Assembly (NCBI GenBank): GCA_004292955.1
Contig: RDXX01000047.1
Coordinates: 44,554-108,553 of the forward strand
Length of the DNA: 64,000 nt
Source of the DNA: Oscillatoriales cyanobacterium
GTDB taxonomy: Bacteria; Cyanobacteriota; Cyanobacteriia; Cyanobacteriales; Microcoleaceae
Direction of reading: 5' to 3'
Under the pieces are notes generated by a model. The model saw only the letters and a list, made by a program, of their open reading frames with translations, did not search any database and had not been told where the DNA came from. The position numbers and the translations under genes are program-made. This document shows, piece by piece, positions 1-6,723 of this stretch. Numbering within the stretch: the stretch's first letter is position 1; each line of letters begins with the position of its first letter.

Positions 1-26
1 ATCACTTTTTGATTGATTCAAGAGTA

Positions 27-55
27 AACCCACCAGCCATGGTGGGTTGATTTTT
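27..55 (+). terminator. Rho-independent terminator of a gene left of the window
   Basis: AACCCACC (27-34), a 6-nt loop and GGTGGGTT (41-48) form a perfect 8-bp stem followed by a T-rich tail. It points rightwards, so it would end a transcript entering from outside the window. Confidence 0.6.
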
Positions 56-64
56 AACTGAGGA

Positions 65-283
65 ATGAAAAGATGTAATAACAAAATGAGTGATTACAAA
101 GGATGTAACTACTGCCAACATTTTCGAGCAGACGGAACTTGTCCGGCTTTCGATCCAGGTCTAATTCCCTTAATAATTGTTGACGCGCAAATCAAACACA
201 CTAAGCCTTTGAAAAATCAGAAAAACACAATTGTTTACGAGCCAACTGAAAAACACATAATGTACAGGTATAGTCCTGATTAA
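65..283 (+). CDS. Small Cys-rich hypothetical protein
   Basis: A 72-residue protein with a CxxC...C cluster near residues 14-26 (CNYCQHFRADGTC), followed by a proline-containing stretch. This resembles small cyanobacterial proteins with a CxYCxH/GxCxAF pattern, which could bind a metal. I do not recognise a named family. The ATG at 65 lies just after a GAGG; an in-frame ATG at 86 would place the Cys cluster nearer the N-terminus and is a fair alternative. It stands alone between a terminator and a convergent Uma2 gene. Confidence 0.55.
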   Translation: MKRCNNKMSDYKGCNYCQHFRADGTCPAFDPGLIPLIIVDAQIKHTKPLKNQKNTIVYEPTEKHIMYRYSPD

Positions 284-339
284 GTATTGATGAAGTTGAG
301 CTATTAGCTGCAATTGTTATGGATTGCAACAGTCTGTTG

Positions 340-915
340 TTAATCCCAGATTTGCCGTAAATTCAAGGTAAATCCCGGCAACACATCTACCGAAACAGTT
401 TGAGGTGCTTGCAATACCTCAACTTCTCGATCGGGGCGATAAATTTCCACTTGTTGCTTTTTGCGGTTAATTAACAAACCCAGACGACAGCCATTGTCGA
501 TATACTCTTGCATTTTGTCTTGAGTTTTTTTCAGGCTATCGCTTGGTGAAAGAATTTCAATCACAAAATCGGGACACAGCGGGATGAATTTTTCTCTTTG
601 TTGTGCAGTCAAAGCCTCCCAGCGAGATTTTTCGACCCAAGAGACATCGGGAGATCGATCGGCTTTGTTTGGTAGAGTAAACCCTGTCGATGAGTCGAAG
701 ACTTCGCCGAGTTGAGTTTGCTCGTTCCAGATTGCCAGTTGTACAATCAGTTTGACGTTACGTTTTCCGGTTTCTCCTCCTGTCGGCGGCATCACGATTA
801 ATTCTCCATTAGGGTTCCTTTCTAGTTTTAAATCTGGGTTTTCTTGACAGAGTAAATAAAACTGTTCTTCGGTAAGTTTGATAATTGGGTTGAGGTCGAG
901 AGTAATTTGGGTCAT
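340..915 (-). CDS. Uma2 family endonuclease (DUF820)
   Basis: A 191-residue protein typical of the Uma2 family, a PD-(D/E)xK nuclease fold greatly expanded in cyanobacteria. The acidic residue of RSPDVSW (about residue 90) and the FVIEILSPSDSLKK segment (about 118-130) are the expected active-site region. The usual N-terminal helix (TEEQFYLLCQENPD) is present. The length is normal and the start is the first ATG. The biological role of the family is unknown. A second, divergent Uma2 gene lies at 39745-40305. Confidence 0.88.
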   Translation of the reverse strand: MTQITLDLNPIIKLTEEQFYLLCQENPDLKLERNPNGELIVMPPTGGETGKRNVKLIVQLAIWNEQTQLGEVFDSSTGFTLPNKADRSPDVSWVEKSRWEALTAQQREKFIPLCPDFVIEILSPSDSLKKTQDKMQEYIDNGCRLGLLINRKKQQVEIYRPDREVEVLQAPQTVSVDVLPGFTLNLRQIWD

Positions 916-1012
916 GGCAGTTGCGATCGGCTGAATTGAAATAGGCTTCTCCAGCAGATAAATTTATTTTAGCTTACCTTTTTCGGTTGGGATTGGCTTA
1001 GATAAAAAACAT

Positions 1013-1046
1013 AAAAAAACCGGCTTCTCGAAGAAACCGGATTTTT
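1013..1046 (-). terminator. Terminator of crtR
   Basis: CCGG (1020-1023) pairs with CCGG (1037-1040), with further TTCT/AGAA pairing inside. A-rich DNA on the left gives a run of T residues when read on the minus strand, directly downstream of the crtR stop. Confidence 0.55.
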
Positions 1047-1048
1047 TG

Positions 1049-1951
1049 TCAATCAGTGGCTTTCTTGTGATGCAGCCTAATCCCTAAAAAGATGTCATAT
1101 ATAAAACTCCAAAAGTCCTTTTTACCTTCCAATATTCCCAGACTTTGAGGAGAACCCTTTTCATCTAACAGCGGCTTCACAGCTTCATAAGCTGGCTTGT
1201 AATTGTACCAAGGAATTGAAGGCCACAAGTGATGGATCAAATGATAGTTCTGTCCCAAAATTAAAATATTCAGAATTGGACTAGGATATACTCTGGCATT
1301 TTTCCAGCGATCGCGCTCGTGAAACGGACGGTGTGGCAAATAATCAAAAAATAAGCCCAAGGCTAACCCCACTACCAAAGCAGGAGAAAACCAAAAGTTC
1401 AGCACATAGCCTAAATGGTCGTATTGAATTGAGAGATAAACCACTCCGATCACAAACAAACGGCTGAAAAACCATTCCCAAAGTTCGTATTTCCGCCACA
1501 GTTTGCGCTTAAAGAAGAAAATCTCGTGGTAAAAAAACCTCGCAGCAATTAGCCACAGAGGCCCACCCGTAGAAACATAATGGTCTGGATCGTTATCTGG
1601 GTCGTTAACGTGGGCGTGATGCTGCATATGTACCCGCGTAAATACCGGGAAAGCAAAGCCCAACATCAGCGCGCTACCGTGTCCCAAAATAGCGTTAATT
1701 GTACGATCGCGGTGCGCCGCGTTGTGAGACGCATCGTGAATCACCGTTCCAGCCATGTGCAACGCCAGCACGTTCAGCGAAAAACAACACCAATCCGGCC
1801 AGTCCCCGTACCAGTAACCCACAAAGGAAATCGCGATAATCGCTAATGCACTCAAAAACAACAGCAGCGTCGGATTCAAGTCACCCGGAGGACTCAGAAA
1901 CTCTTTCGGCACTGTCAGCGGCCGTCCTGCCTCCGACATTTTTGTTAACAC
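1049..1951 (-). CDS. crtR: Beta-carotene hydroxylase (CrtR type)
   Basis: A 300-residue membrane di-iron hydroxylase of the fatty-acid-desaturase superfamily. It hydroxylates beta-carotene-type rings, giving zeaxanthin and related xanthophylls in the thylakoid or plasma membrane. Three histidine clusters are visible: HDASHNAAH (about 73-81), HMQHHAHVN (about 108-116) and YHLIHHLWP (about 236-244), plus HRPFHER (about 207-213). Hydrophobic spans lie before the first cluster and around residues 165-205. Length matches cyanobacterial CrtR. The start may instead be the ATG at 1939 (MSEAGRPL). It is a single gene with its own terminator. Confidence 0.9.
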   Translation of the reverse strand: MLTKMSEAGRPLTVPKEFLSPPGDLNPTLLLFLSALAIIAISFVGYWYGDWPDWCCFSLNVLALHMAGTVIHDASHNAAHRDRTINAILGHGSALMLGFAFPVFTRVHMQHHAHVNDPDNDPDHYVSTGGPLWLIAARFFYHEIFFFKRKLWRKYELWEWFFSRLFVIGVVYLSIQYDHLGYVLNFWFSPALVVGLALGLFFDYLPHRPFHERDRWKNARVYPSPILNILILGQNYHLIHHLWPSIPWYNYKPAYEAVKPLLDEKGSPQSLGILEGKKDFWSFIYDIFLGIRLHHKKATD

Positions 1952-2367
1952 TCCTTAATATTTCACACTTGCGTAGTATAAGATACAAGTCTGCCAATAG
2001 TAAAGTTTCGTGAAAAAACAGAGTCCGATCGCCAGACAGTTGCCTCTGCACAAGAAGCCAAGTATTGCTGCTGTGAAACGATCCCAATCCTCGATTAGCC
2101 GCATAGCAGAGCAGCTCAAGTCTAATAAATGGGTATATCTGTATTTATGTCAACCCTGGGAGCGGAAATATTTTCTAAAAAAGCCGATCGCCAAGAAAAG
2201 ATTACCGATCGGTAAAAAGTCAGATATTCTATATATTGGTCAATGCCTGCTGTTTTGACGACTATCAAAATTTTTAAGACTTGAGACTAGCGTCATTGCT
2301 TGTACTGAAAGATGAAAAGTTAGCCGAAATTTAAACTAGAAATCCTCCAGCCACCCCATCTCAATTC
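1952..2367. other. Intergenic region between crtR and pyk
   Basis: These 416 bases separate divergent crtR and pyk and should hold both promoters. The only open frame (2010-2258, GTG start, basic, no domain) lacks a ribosome-binding site and family features, so I do not call it. No repeat or RNA gene is visible. Confidence 0.5.
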
Positions 2368-4155
2368 ATGCAACTGCCAAAAGCCCTACGCCGAACTAAA
2401 ATTGTAGCCACCATTGGCCCAGCAACATCCGACCCAGAAGTGCTCCGCAACCTCATAGAAGCTGGCGCCACAACTTTGCGACTCAACTTTTCCCACGGAA
2501 CAGAAGATGACCACCAGCGCAGCATTCGCTTAATCAGACAAACGTCCTTTGAACTCAACCAGCCGGTCGCCATCCTCCAAGACCTTCAAGGCCCAAAAAT
2601 TCGTTTGGGGCGCTTTGAAACAGGCTCTATAGTTGTCAAAAACGGCGATCCTTTCATTTTGACCAGCCGCCCGGTAGCCGGCACAGAGCTGATTTCCTCC
2701 GTCACCTACGAACCCCTAGCTTCGGAAGTCCCAGAGGGAGCCGTAATTCTGCTCGACGACGGAAAAGTGGAAATGCGTGTGGAAAAAGTAGACCGCGGCG
2801 CGGGAGAATTGTACTGTCGCGTCGTTGTCGGCGGCCCGCTTTCCAACAACAAAGGCGTGAATTTTCCGGGCGTATACCTGTCAATTAAAGCGCTCACGGA
2901 TAAAGACCGCAAAGATTTAATGTTTGGCCTCGACCAAGGTGTCGATTGGGTAGCCCTCAGCTTCGTGCGGAATCCCCAGGATATGCTCGAAATTAAAGAA
3001 CTGATTGCCAGTGCGGGCAAGCAAGTACCGGTAATTGCTAAGATCGAAAAGCACGAGGCGATCGAACAAATGGAAGAAATTCTCGCCCTTTGCAACGGCG
3101 TGATGGTCGCCCGGGGCGATTTGGGCGTGGAACTCCCCGCCGAAGATGTGCCGATTTTGCAAAAGCGCTTGATTGCAACTTCCAACCGCATGGGGATTCC
3201 GGTGATTACCGCTACCCAGATGCTCGACAGCATGGTCAACAATCCCCGTCCCACCCGCGCCGAGATTTCCGACGTAGCCAACGCGATTCTGGACGGAACC
3301 GATGCGGTAATGCTCTCCAATGAAACAGCAGTCGGCAGTTTCCCCGTCGAAGCGGTGGCGACGATGGCGAGAATTGCAGTGCGGATGGAGAGGGAAGGAA
3401 TTAGGGGCAATATTAGAAATGTAGAAGATGTTGGTCGATCGATCACCAACGGCATCAGCCAAGCAGTTAGCCAAATCTCCGAACAGTTAAACGCAGCGGC
3501 GATTATGACACTGACCAAAACCGGCGCTACAGCCCGCAACGTCTCGAAATTCCGACCCAAAACACCGATTTTGGCCGTTACTCCCCACGTAGACGTAGCC
3601 CGACAACTGCAATTAGTATGGGGAGTCAAACCATTACTGGTGCTGGATTTGCCCTCAACAGGCCAGACATTTCAATCTGCCATTAATGTCGCCCAAGAAA
3701 AAGAGTTCCTGTGCGACGGAGATTTAGTAGTGATGACAGCCGGTACTCAGCAAGGGGTTGCCGGCTCGACGGATTTGATCAAAATTGAGGTAGTCACAGC
3801 AGTTTTAGGCAAAGGCACCGGTGTCGGTTTGGGATCTGTGAGCGGCATGGCCAGAGTTGCTCGCACTGCTGCGGATGTAGCCAATTTCCACGCAGGAGAC
3901 ATTTTAGTAGTAGAACGCACCAGCGCCGAGTTTGTAGAGATGATTCGCAAAGCAGCCGGTGTAGTAACGGAGGAGGAAAGTTTGACTTCTCACGCCGCGA
4001 TTATCGGTTTGCGTTTGGGCGTGCCGGTGATGGTGGGTGTGGAGAATGCCATGCGGGTAATTCGGGACGGCACGATGCTGACGCTGGATATGCAGCGTGG
4101 CTTGGTTTATTCCGGGGCCCGCGGCGGCTCAAATGACGGAGAACTTGCGGTTTAA
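2368..4155 (+). CDS. pyk: Pyruvate kinase with C-terminal PEP-utiliser domain
   Basis: A 595-residue glycolytic enzyme converting PEP and ADP to pyruvate and ATP. The N-terminal barrel carries NFSHGTEDD, the catalytic-lysine segment KIEKHEAIEQ, the Mg-binding ARGDLGVE and TATQMLDSM. The allosteric C domain follows. An extra domain (about residues 500-585) has the TSHAAIIGLRLGVPVMVG signature of PEP-utilising swivelling domains, giving the long form known from Bacillus and cyanobacteria. It is complete and looks functional. The gene runs towards tRNA-Thr and ends about 90 bp before it. Confidence 0.96.
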   Translation: MQLPKALRRTKIVATIGPATSDPEVLRNLIEAGATTLRLNFSHGTEDDHQRSIRLIRQTSFELNQPVAILQDLQGPKIRLGRFETGSIVVKNGDPFILTSRPVAGTELISSVTYEPLASEVPEGAVILLDDGKVEMRVEKVDRGAGELYCRVVVGGPLSNNKGVNFPGVYLSIKALTDKDRKDLMFGLDQGVDWVALSFVRNPQDMLEIKELIASAGKQVPVIAKIEKHEAIEQMEEILALCNGVMVARGDLGVELPAEDVPILQKRLIATSNRMGIPVITATQMLDSMVNNPRPTRAEISDVANAILDGTDAVMLSNETAVGSFPVEAVATMARIAVRMEREGIRGNIRNVEDVGRSITNGISQAVSQISEQLNAAAIMTLTKTGATARNVSKFRPKTPILAVTPHVDVARQLQLVWGVKPLLVLDLPSTGQTFQSAINVAQEKEFLCDGDLVVMTAGTQQGVAGSTDLIKIEVVTAVLGKGTGVGLGSVSGMARVARTAADVANFHAGDILVVERTSAEFVEMIRKAAGVVTEEESLTSHAAIIGLRLGVPVMVGVENAMRVIRDGTMLTLDMQRGLVYSGARGGSNDGELAV

Positions 4156-4205
4156 CAAGTTCTGAGTTTTGGGTTGTGGAGTTTTTCATGAAATTCTACA
4201 GCTCA

Positions 4206-4234
4206 TTGCTTTTTTGTTGAATTTGTGCTATAAT
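4206..4234 (+). promoter_or_regulatory. Promoter of tRNA-Thr
   Basis: TTGCTT (4206-4211) and a perfect TATAAT (4229-4234) are 17 bp apart and end 13 bp before the mature tRNA. This is the expected sigma70-type layout. Confidence 0.7.
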
Positions 4235-4247
4235 TCATAATCGTCTT

Positions 4248-4319
4248 GCCGATGTAGCTCAGTGGTAGAGTAATCGATTCGTAATCGATCGGTCGCGGGT
4301 TCAAATCCCGCCATCGGCT
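4248..4319 (+). tRNA. tRNA-Thr (anticodon CGT)
   Basis: A cloverleaf can be folded by eye. The acceptor stem GCCGATG pairs with CATCGGC, the D stem is GCTC/GAGT, and the anticodon stem ATCGA/TCGAT encloses loop TTCGTAA (anticodon CGT, reading ACG). The T arm is GCGGG-TTCAAAT-CCCGC. CCA is not encoded. Its 3' part is the left attachment site of the integrated element, which left a complete tRNA here. Confidence 0.95.
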
Positions 4320-4327
4320 TTGGGTTT
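4275..4327 (+). repeat. attL: 53-bp direct repeat inside tRNA-Thr
   Basis: Positions 4275-4327 are identical to 31339-31391 over 53 bp. The repeat runs from the anticodon stem through the tRNA 3' end and 8 bp beyond. This is the classic attachment-site arrangement of tyrosine integrases that use tRNA genes. Confidence 0.93.
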
Positions 4328-4410
4328 CAGCTATTTCGAGACAGGCAAAGCCACAACTTGGCTCAAATCTGGACTCAAAATAAGCTAAAAAACACCCTCA
4401 AAAGCACCAC

Positions 4411-4465
4411 AGAGGTCGGCAATGACAGGCATCAATTTGTCTTCATTGCCGGCCTCTCTGTTTTT
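4411..4465 (+). terminator. Strong terminator just inside attL
   Basis: A 15-bp stem (4411-4425 with 4443-4457, one G-U pair) is followed by CTGTTTTT. It would stop transcription from pyk/tRNA-Thr entering the element. Confidence 0.75.
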
Positions 4466-4483
4466 CCGGCGGTGGTTGACGAA

Positions 4484-4707
4484 TGTGGTGGATTACAGCG
4501 ATTGTGGTGGCACTGTGGTGGCTGGAACTATTGATGGTGGTGGATGTGGTGGATGTGGTGGGTTTTTAAATTAAAAGTAAATATTTTTTAGATTTTAGAT
4601 TTTAGATTTTAGATTTTAGATTTTATAAATTTATATTTTTAAATTTCATGGCATTTGCGCGCCACATCCACCACAAATCCCGGAAATGCGTTGATTGTGC
4701 CACCACA
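4484..4707. repeat. TGTGGTGG repeat cluster near attL
   Basis: TGTGGTGG occurs at 4484, 4503, 4514, 4545 and 4554, with a near copy at 4534. Its complement CCACCACA occurs at 4668 and 4700. The cluster lies 160-380 bp inside the left end of the element in a stretch without genes. Position and arrangement would suit integrase/excisionase arm-type sites or another protein-binding array, but this is inference. Confidence 0.55.
4586..4624. repeat. Heptanucleotide tandem repeat (TTTTAGA)
   Basis: About five TTTTAGA units lie in tandem, ending in an AT-rich stretch. Similar 7-bp tandem repeats are common between cyanobacterial genes. The AT-rich character could also help DNA unwinding next to the TGTGGTGG cluster. 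Confidence 0.75.
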
Positions 4708-4736
4708 AATGCAAAAGCAGCCCATAGCTTATGGAC

Positions 4737-4782
4737 TGCTCGTTGCCCCTTTATCAAGGGGGCAAATTTATACTGTGCATCC
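4737..4782. repeat. 46-bp repeat, copy 1 (partner 6105-6151)
   Basis: This stretch matches 6105-6151 at roughly 34 of 47 positions. It contains the hairpin CCCCTTTATCAAGGGG. Both copies lie just downstream of minus-strand genes, suggesting a duplicated 3' regulatory or processing element. Confidence 0.5.
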
Positions 4783-4791
4783 AGGAGATAC

Positions 4792-4820
4792 TACAGCCAC
4801 CTTGTCAAGCGGTGGCTGTA
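4792..4820 (-). terminator. Hairpin ending the leftmost minus-strand operon
   Basis: TACAGCCACC (4792-4801) and GGTGGCTGTA (4811-4820) form a perfect 10-bp stem with a 9-nt loop, 14 bp downstream of the stop at 4834. No long T tract follows on the minus strand, so termination strength is uncertain. Confidence 0.5.
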
Positions 4821-4833
4821 AAGTTTTGTCGCT

Positions 4834-5799
4834 TCAGCCTTCCAAAATCTCTAAAACAAAGTCTAAGTCTGCCAAGTCCGCCTTCGGCTCCTTCCGCTTA
4901 GTTTCCGACTTTTTCCACTTAGCTTTCAACTGGTTAAGCAAGTCGGCTGCATCTGGTAAATCTTTGCTGGCAGTGGCTGAATTTTGTTTCAAGTCGGTGA
5001 GTTGTGTCTCGACTTCTTCTCGATCGGCGCGCTCGGTCGCAACTTGCGACCGTAATTCTGTGATTTGTTTTTCGCGATCGGCTTTTATGTGGCTACTGGA
5101 TTCTAGAAGTTTGACGTAGTCCGCCTTAGCACCCTCTAAATCTTGCTTTAATTTCCACTCACAATCCGCGCCATCTCGGACCAAAAGAGCTTGTGTCGCG
5201 ATAGTTTCCCGCGCTGCTGCCAACTCCTCATTTAGAGATTGATTTTCCAATTCTAATCTCAAAAGAGTTACCTGTAAGTTACCTATAGCAGTCTGTAACT
5301 CATTATCTGTAGCCGTAGGCAATTCTTCAAAATTACCCGACTCGAACTTTCTCGGCAGTCCACTCCTCAAAGCTTCAGATTCTTGCAGCGCTTTCACCTG
5401 TAATTCTAAAGCCGTCAATCTGTCAGCGTCGCGGTTGTCTGTAACCGTATATGCAACTCCCTGGTTAGATGTATCTGTAACTTTGTCTGTAACCCGTGGT
5501 TGTGGGAAAGTATTCAGCGCCTCTGCAACCTCTTCAAGCTTTGCTGTGCTTAGCTCAGAGGTTTTGCCGATGTACTTTTTATGTAACTTGCCCGACATCT
5601 TTCTGTAACCATACCAATAGTCGCCCCCTTTGTTCGATTCCTTGCGGACTGTGTAGGGCTTGTTTGCCCCGACTGGCTCAAATCTGAAAGAGCCGATCGA
5701 CTCCAACCATGTAGAACCTTTTGGAGAATCTAGCTCAATTACCTTGCCGTCCTCTGTCTTGATCGTCCCCTGCCCCTGCACTACCGATGGAATTGCCAT
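4834..5799 (-). CDS. Coiled-coil protein, possible DNA-binding partition/regulatory protein
   Basis: A 321-residue protein. Residues about 30-95 form a compact domain with WYGYRKMSGKLHKKYIGK, a pattern seen near the N-termini of DNA-binding and integrase-like proteins on cyanobacterial plasmids. From about residue 125 to 310 it is a long charged coiled coil (many E, K, L, Q; LELENQSLNEELAAARE). A small basic N-domain plus long coiled coil recalls KfrA-like plasmid proteins, which bind repeats in their own promoters. Here pairs of GTTACCT spaced 11 bp apart occur both upstream (5802, 5813) and inside the gene (5267, 5278). Function is inferred only. Confidence 0.6.
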   Translation of the reverse strand: MAIPSVVQGQGTIKTEDGKVIELDSPKGSTWLESIGSFRFEPVGANKPYTVRKESNKGGDYWYGYRKMSGKLHKKYIGKTSELSTAKLEEVAEALNTFPQPRVTDKVTDTSNQGVAYTVTDNRDADRLTALELQVKALQESEALRSGLPRKFESGNFEELPTATDNELQTAIGNLQVTLLRLELENQSLNEELAAARETIATQALLVRDGADCEWKLKQDLEGAKADYVKLLESSSHIKADREKQITELRSQVATERADREEVETQLTDLKQNSATASKDLPDAADLLNQLKAKWKKSETKRKEPKADLADLDFVLEILEG

Positions 5800-5801
5800 A
5801 A

Positions 5802-5858
5802 GTTACCTAACCGTTACCTACAAGACTATGTAACTAATATAAGTAACTTTTAGGTAAC
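5802..5858 (-). promoter_or_regulatory. GTTACCT repeats upstream of the coiled-coil gene
   Basis: GTTACCT at 5802 and 5813 (11 bp apart, one helical turn) is opposed by AGGTAAC at 5852, with partial copies (TGTAAC, AGTAAC) between. These immediately precede the start codon at 5799 and look like an autoregulatory operator or centromere-like array. Confidence 0.5.
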
Positions 5859-5892
5859 TGTCAAGGATTACAGAAAAGTATTTTTAATCCTC

Positions 5893-6033
5893 TCAGAACC
5901 CTTGAAAACGCTGCGGTGCTAGCTGGGTGTAGCGGACTGTGTGGCTAATATTAGCGTGTCCCAGATAATCTTGAATCGCCCCGGTGTCTATCCCCTTGGC
6001 CGCCAAATAGTACCCGCAGCCGTGCCTCAACAT
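5893..6033 (-). pseudogene. C-terminal relic of a second tyrosine recombinase
   Basis: Reading from ATG at 6033 gives 46 residues that match the end of XerC/D-like integrases: MLRHGCGYYLAAKG (arginine of box II), then LGHANISHT (box III histidine) and the nucleophile in RYTQL. The frame stays open for only about eight codons before the ATG, so the N-terminal and central parts are missing. It does not resemble the intact integrase at 17937-19079, which has YNTRHTF and WVGN. Its place 1.6 kb from attL suggests it belonged to an ancestral element at the same tRNA. Confidence 0.8.
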
Positions 6034-6104
6034 ATTAGTAGTTGATACTGAGTGCTAACAAGGTAGTCGTCTGGCGGTTAACTTTTTGTCACATCGTACC
6101 GTGG

Positions 6105-6151
6105 TGCTCATCGTCCCCTTAATAAGGGTGGTAAGTTTGTGCTGTGCTACC
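6105..6151. repeat. 46-bp repeat, copy 2 (partner 4737-4782)
   Basis: This is the second, diverged copy, with the CCCCTTAATAAGGG hairpin. It overlaps the end of the gene that stops at 6147. Confidence 0.5.
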
Positions 6152-6680
6152 TACGTTTTAGTTTTTTGCGCCATTCTTTTTGTATGTCCACAATATACTG
6201 GTTTAGCCTTTCCTCAATTTGATGCCATCCAATAAGCTGAGCGTCGGGGTGTTCGCCGTGCTCATCCTCAAAAGCTTCTCGCAAATTCCTTATTAGCGGC
6301 TGGTCGAGCATATCTTCATCCCGCGTCCGCCCGCTGGCAGCTTTTCTAATTTGGCTCCTGATAACATCTGTGAATTCAGCAAGCATTTTTCCTATCCGCC
6401 GATCGCCCAGGCAAATTTGGATTTCTTCTGTTGTGAGAAATCCGGCCGGAAACAATAGCGTTGTTTTTTTAAAAAGTCTGCCTGGGCTGAATTTGGACTG
6501 GCCTGGGATAAATTTTGATTCTGACTGGATGAAAGAAGCTATCCCCATGCTTCTCCATCCCAGCCTGTCTTCTACAAGGTCGAATTCATCCACAAGATCG
6601 CCTACTCTGCACTGAAGATAATAAGTTTCCCCCATCAGATTTTCCCACTGACCAAGAATTTCGTCTCGTGTTTTTGTCAT
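6147..6680 (-). CDS. Hypothetical protein of the replication operon
   Basis: A 177-residue, charged, apparently soluble protein with no family I recognise. Its C-terminus (IQKEWRKKLKRR) is strongly basic. It follows the primase-helicase gene by 43 bp on the same strand, so it is probably co-transcribed and may support replication. The start is the ATG of MTKTRDE, preceded by a purine-rich AAGGAG on the minus strand. Confidence 0.6.
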   Translation of the reverse strand: MTKTRDEILGQWENLMGETYYLQCRVGDLVDEFDLVEDRLGWRSMGIASFIQSESKFIPGQSKFSPGRLFKKTTLLFPAGFLTTEEIQICLGDRRIGKMLAEFTDVIRSQIRKAASGRTRDEDMLDQPLIRNLREAFEDEHGEHPDAQLIGWHQIEERLNQYIVDIQKEWRKKLKRR

Positions 6681-6723
6681 TATGTTTACTCCTTTATGTT
6701 GGTCATTAGTCGTTAGTCAACAC

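Noticed and set aside
2010..2258. 82-codon plus-strand frame upstream of pyk
   Set aside because: GTG start, no ribosome-binding site, low-complexity basic translation.
2706..3629. 307-codon minus-strand open frame opposite pyk, and other frames inside pyk
   Set aside because: Antisense shadow of a strongly conserved gene; Ser/Thr/Arg-rich translation without family features.
4655..5119. 154-codon plus-strand frame near attL
   Set aside because: It runs antisense over the end of the coiled-coil gene; Ser/Lys-rich with no domain.
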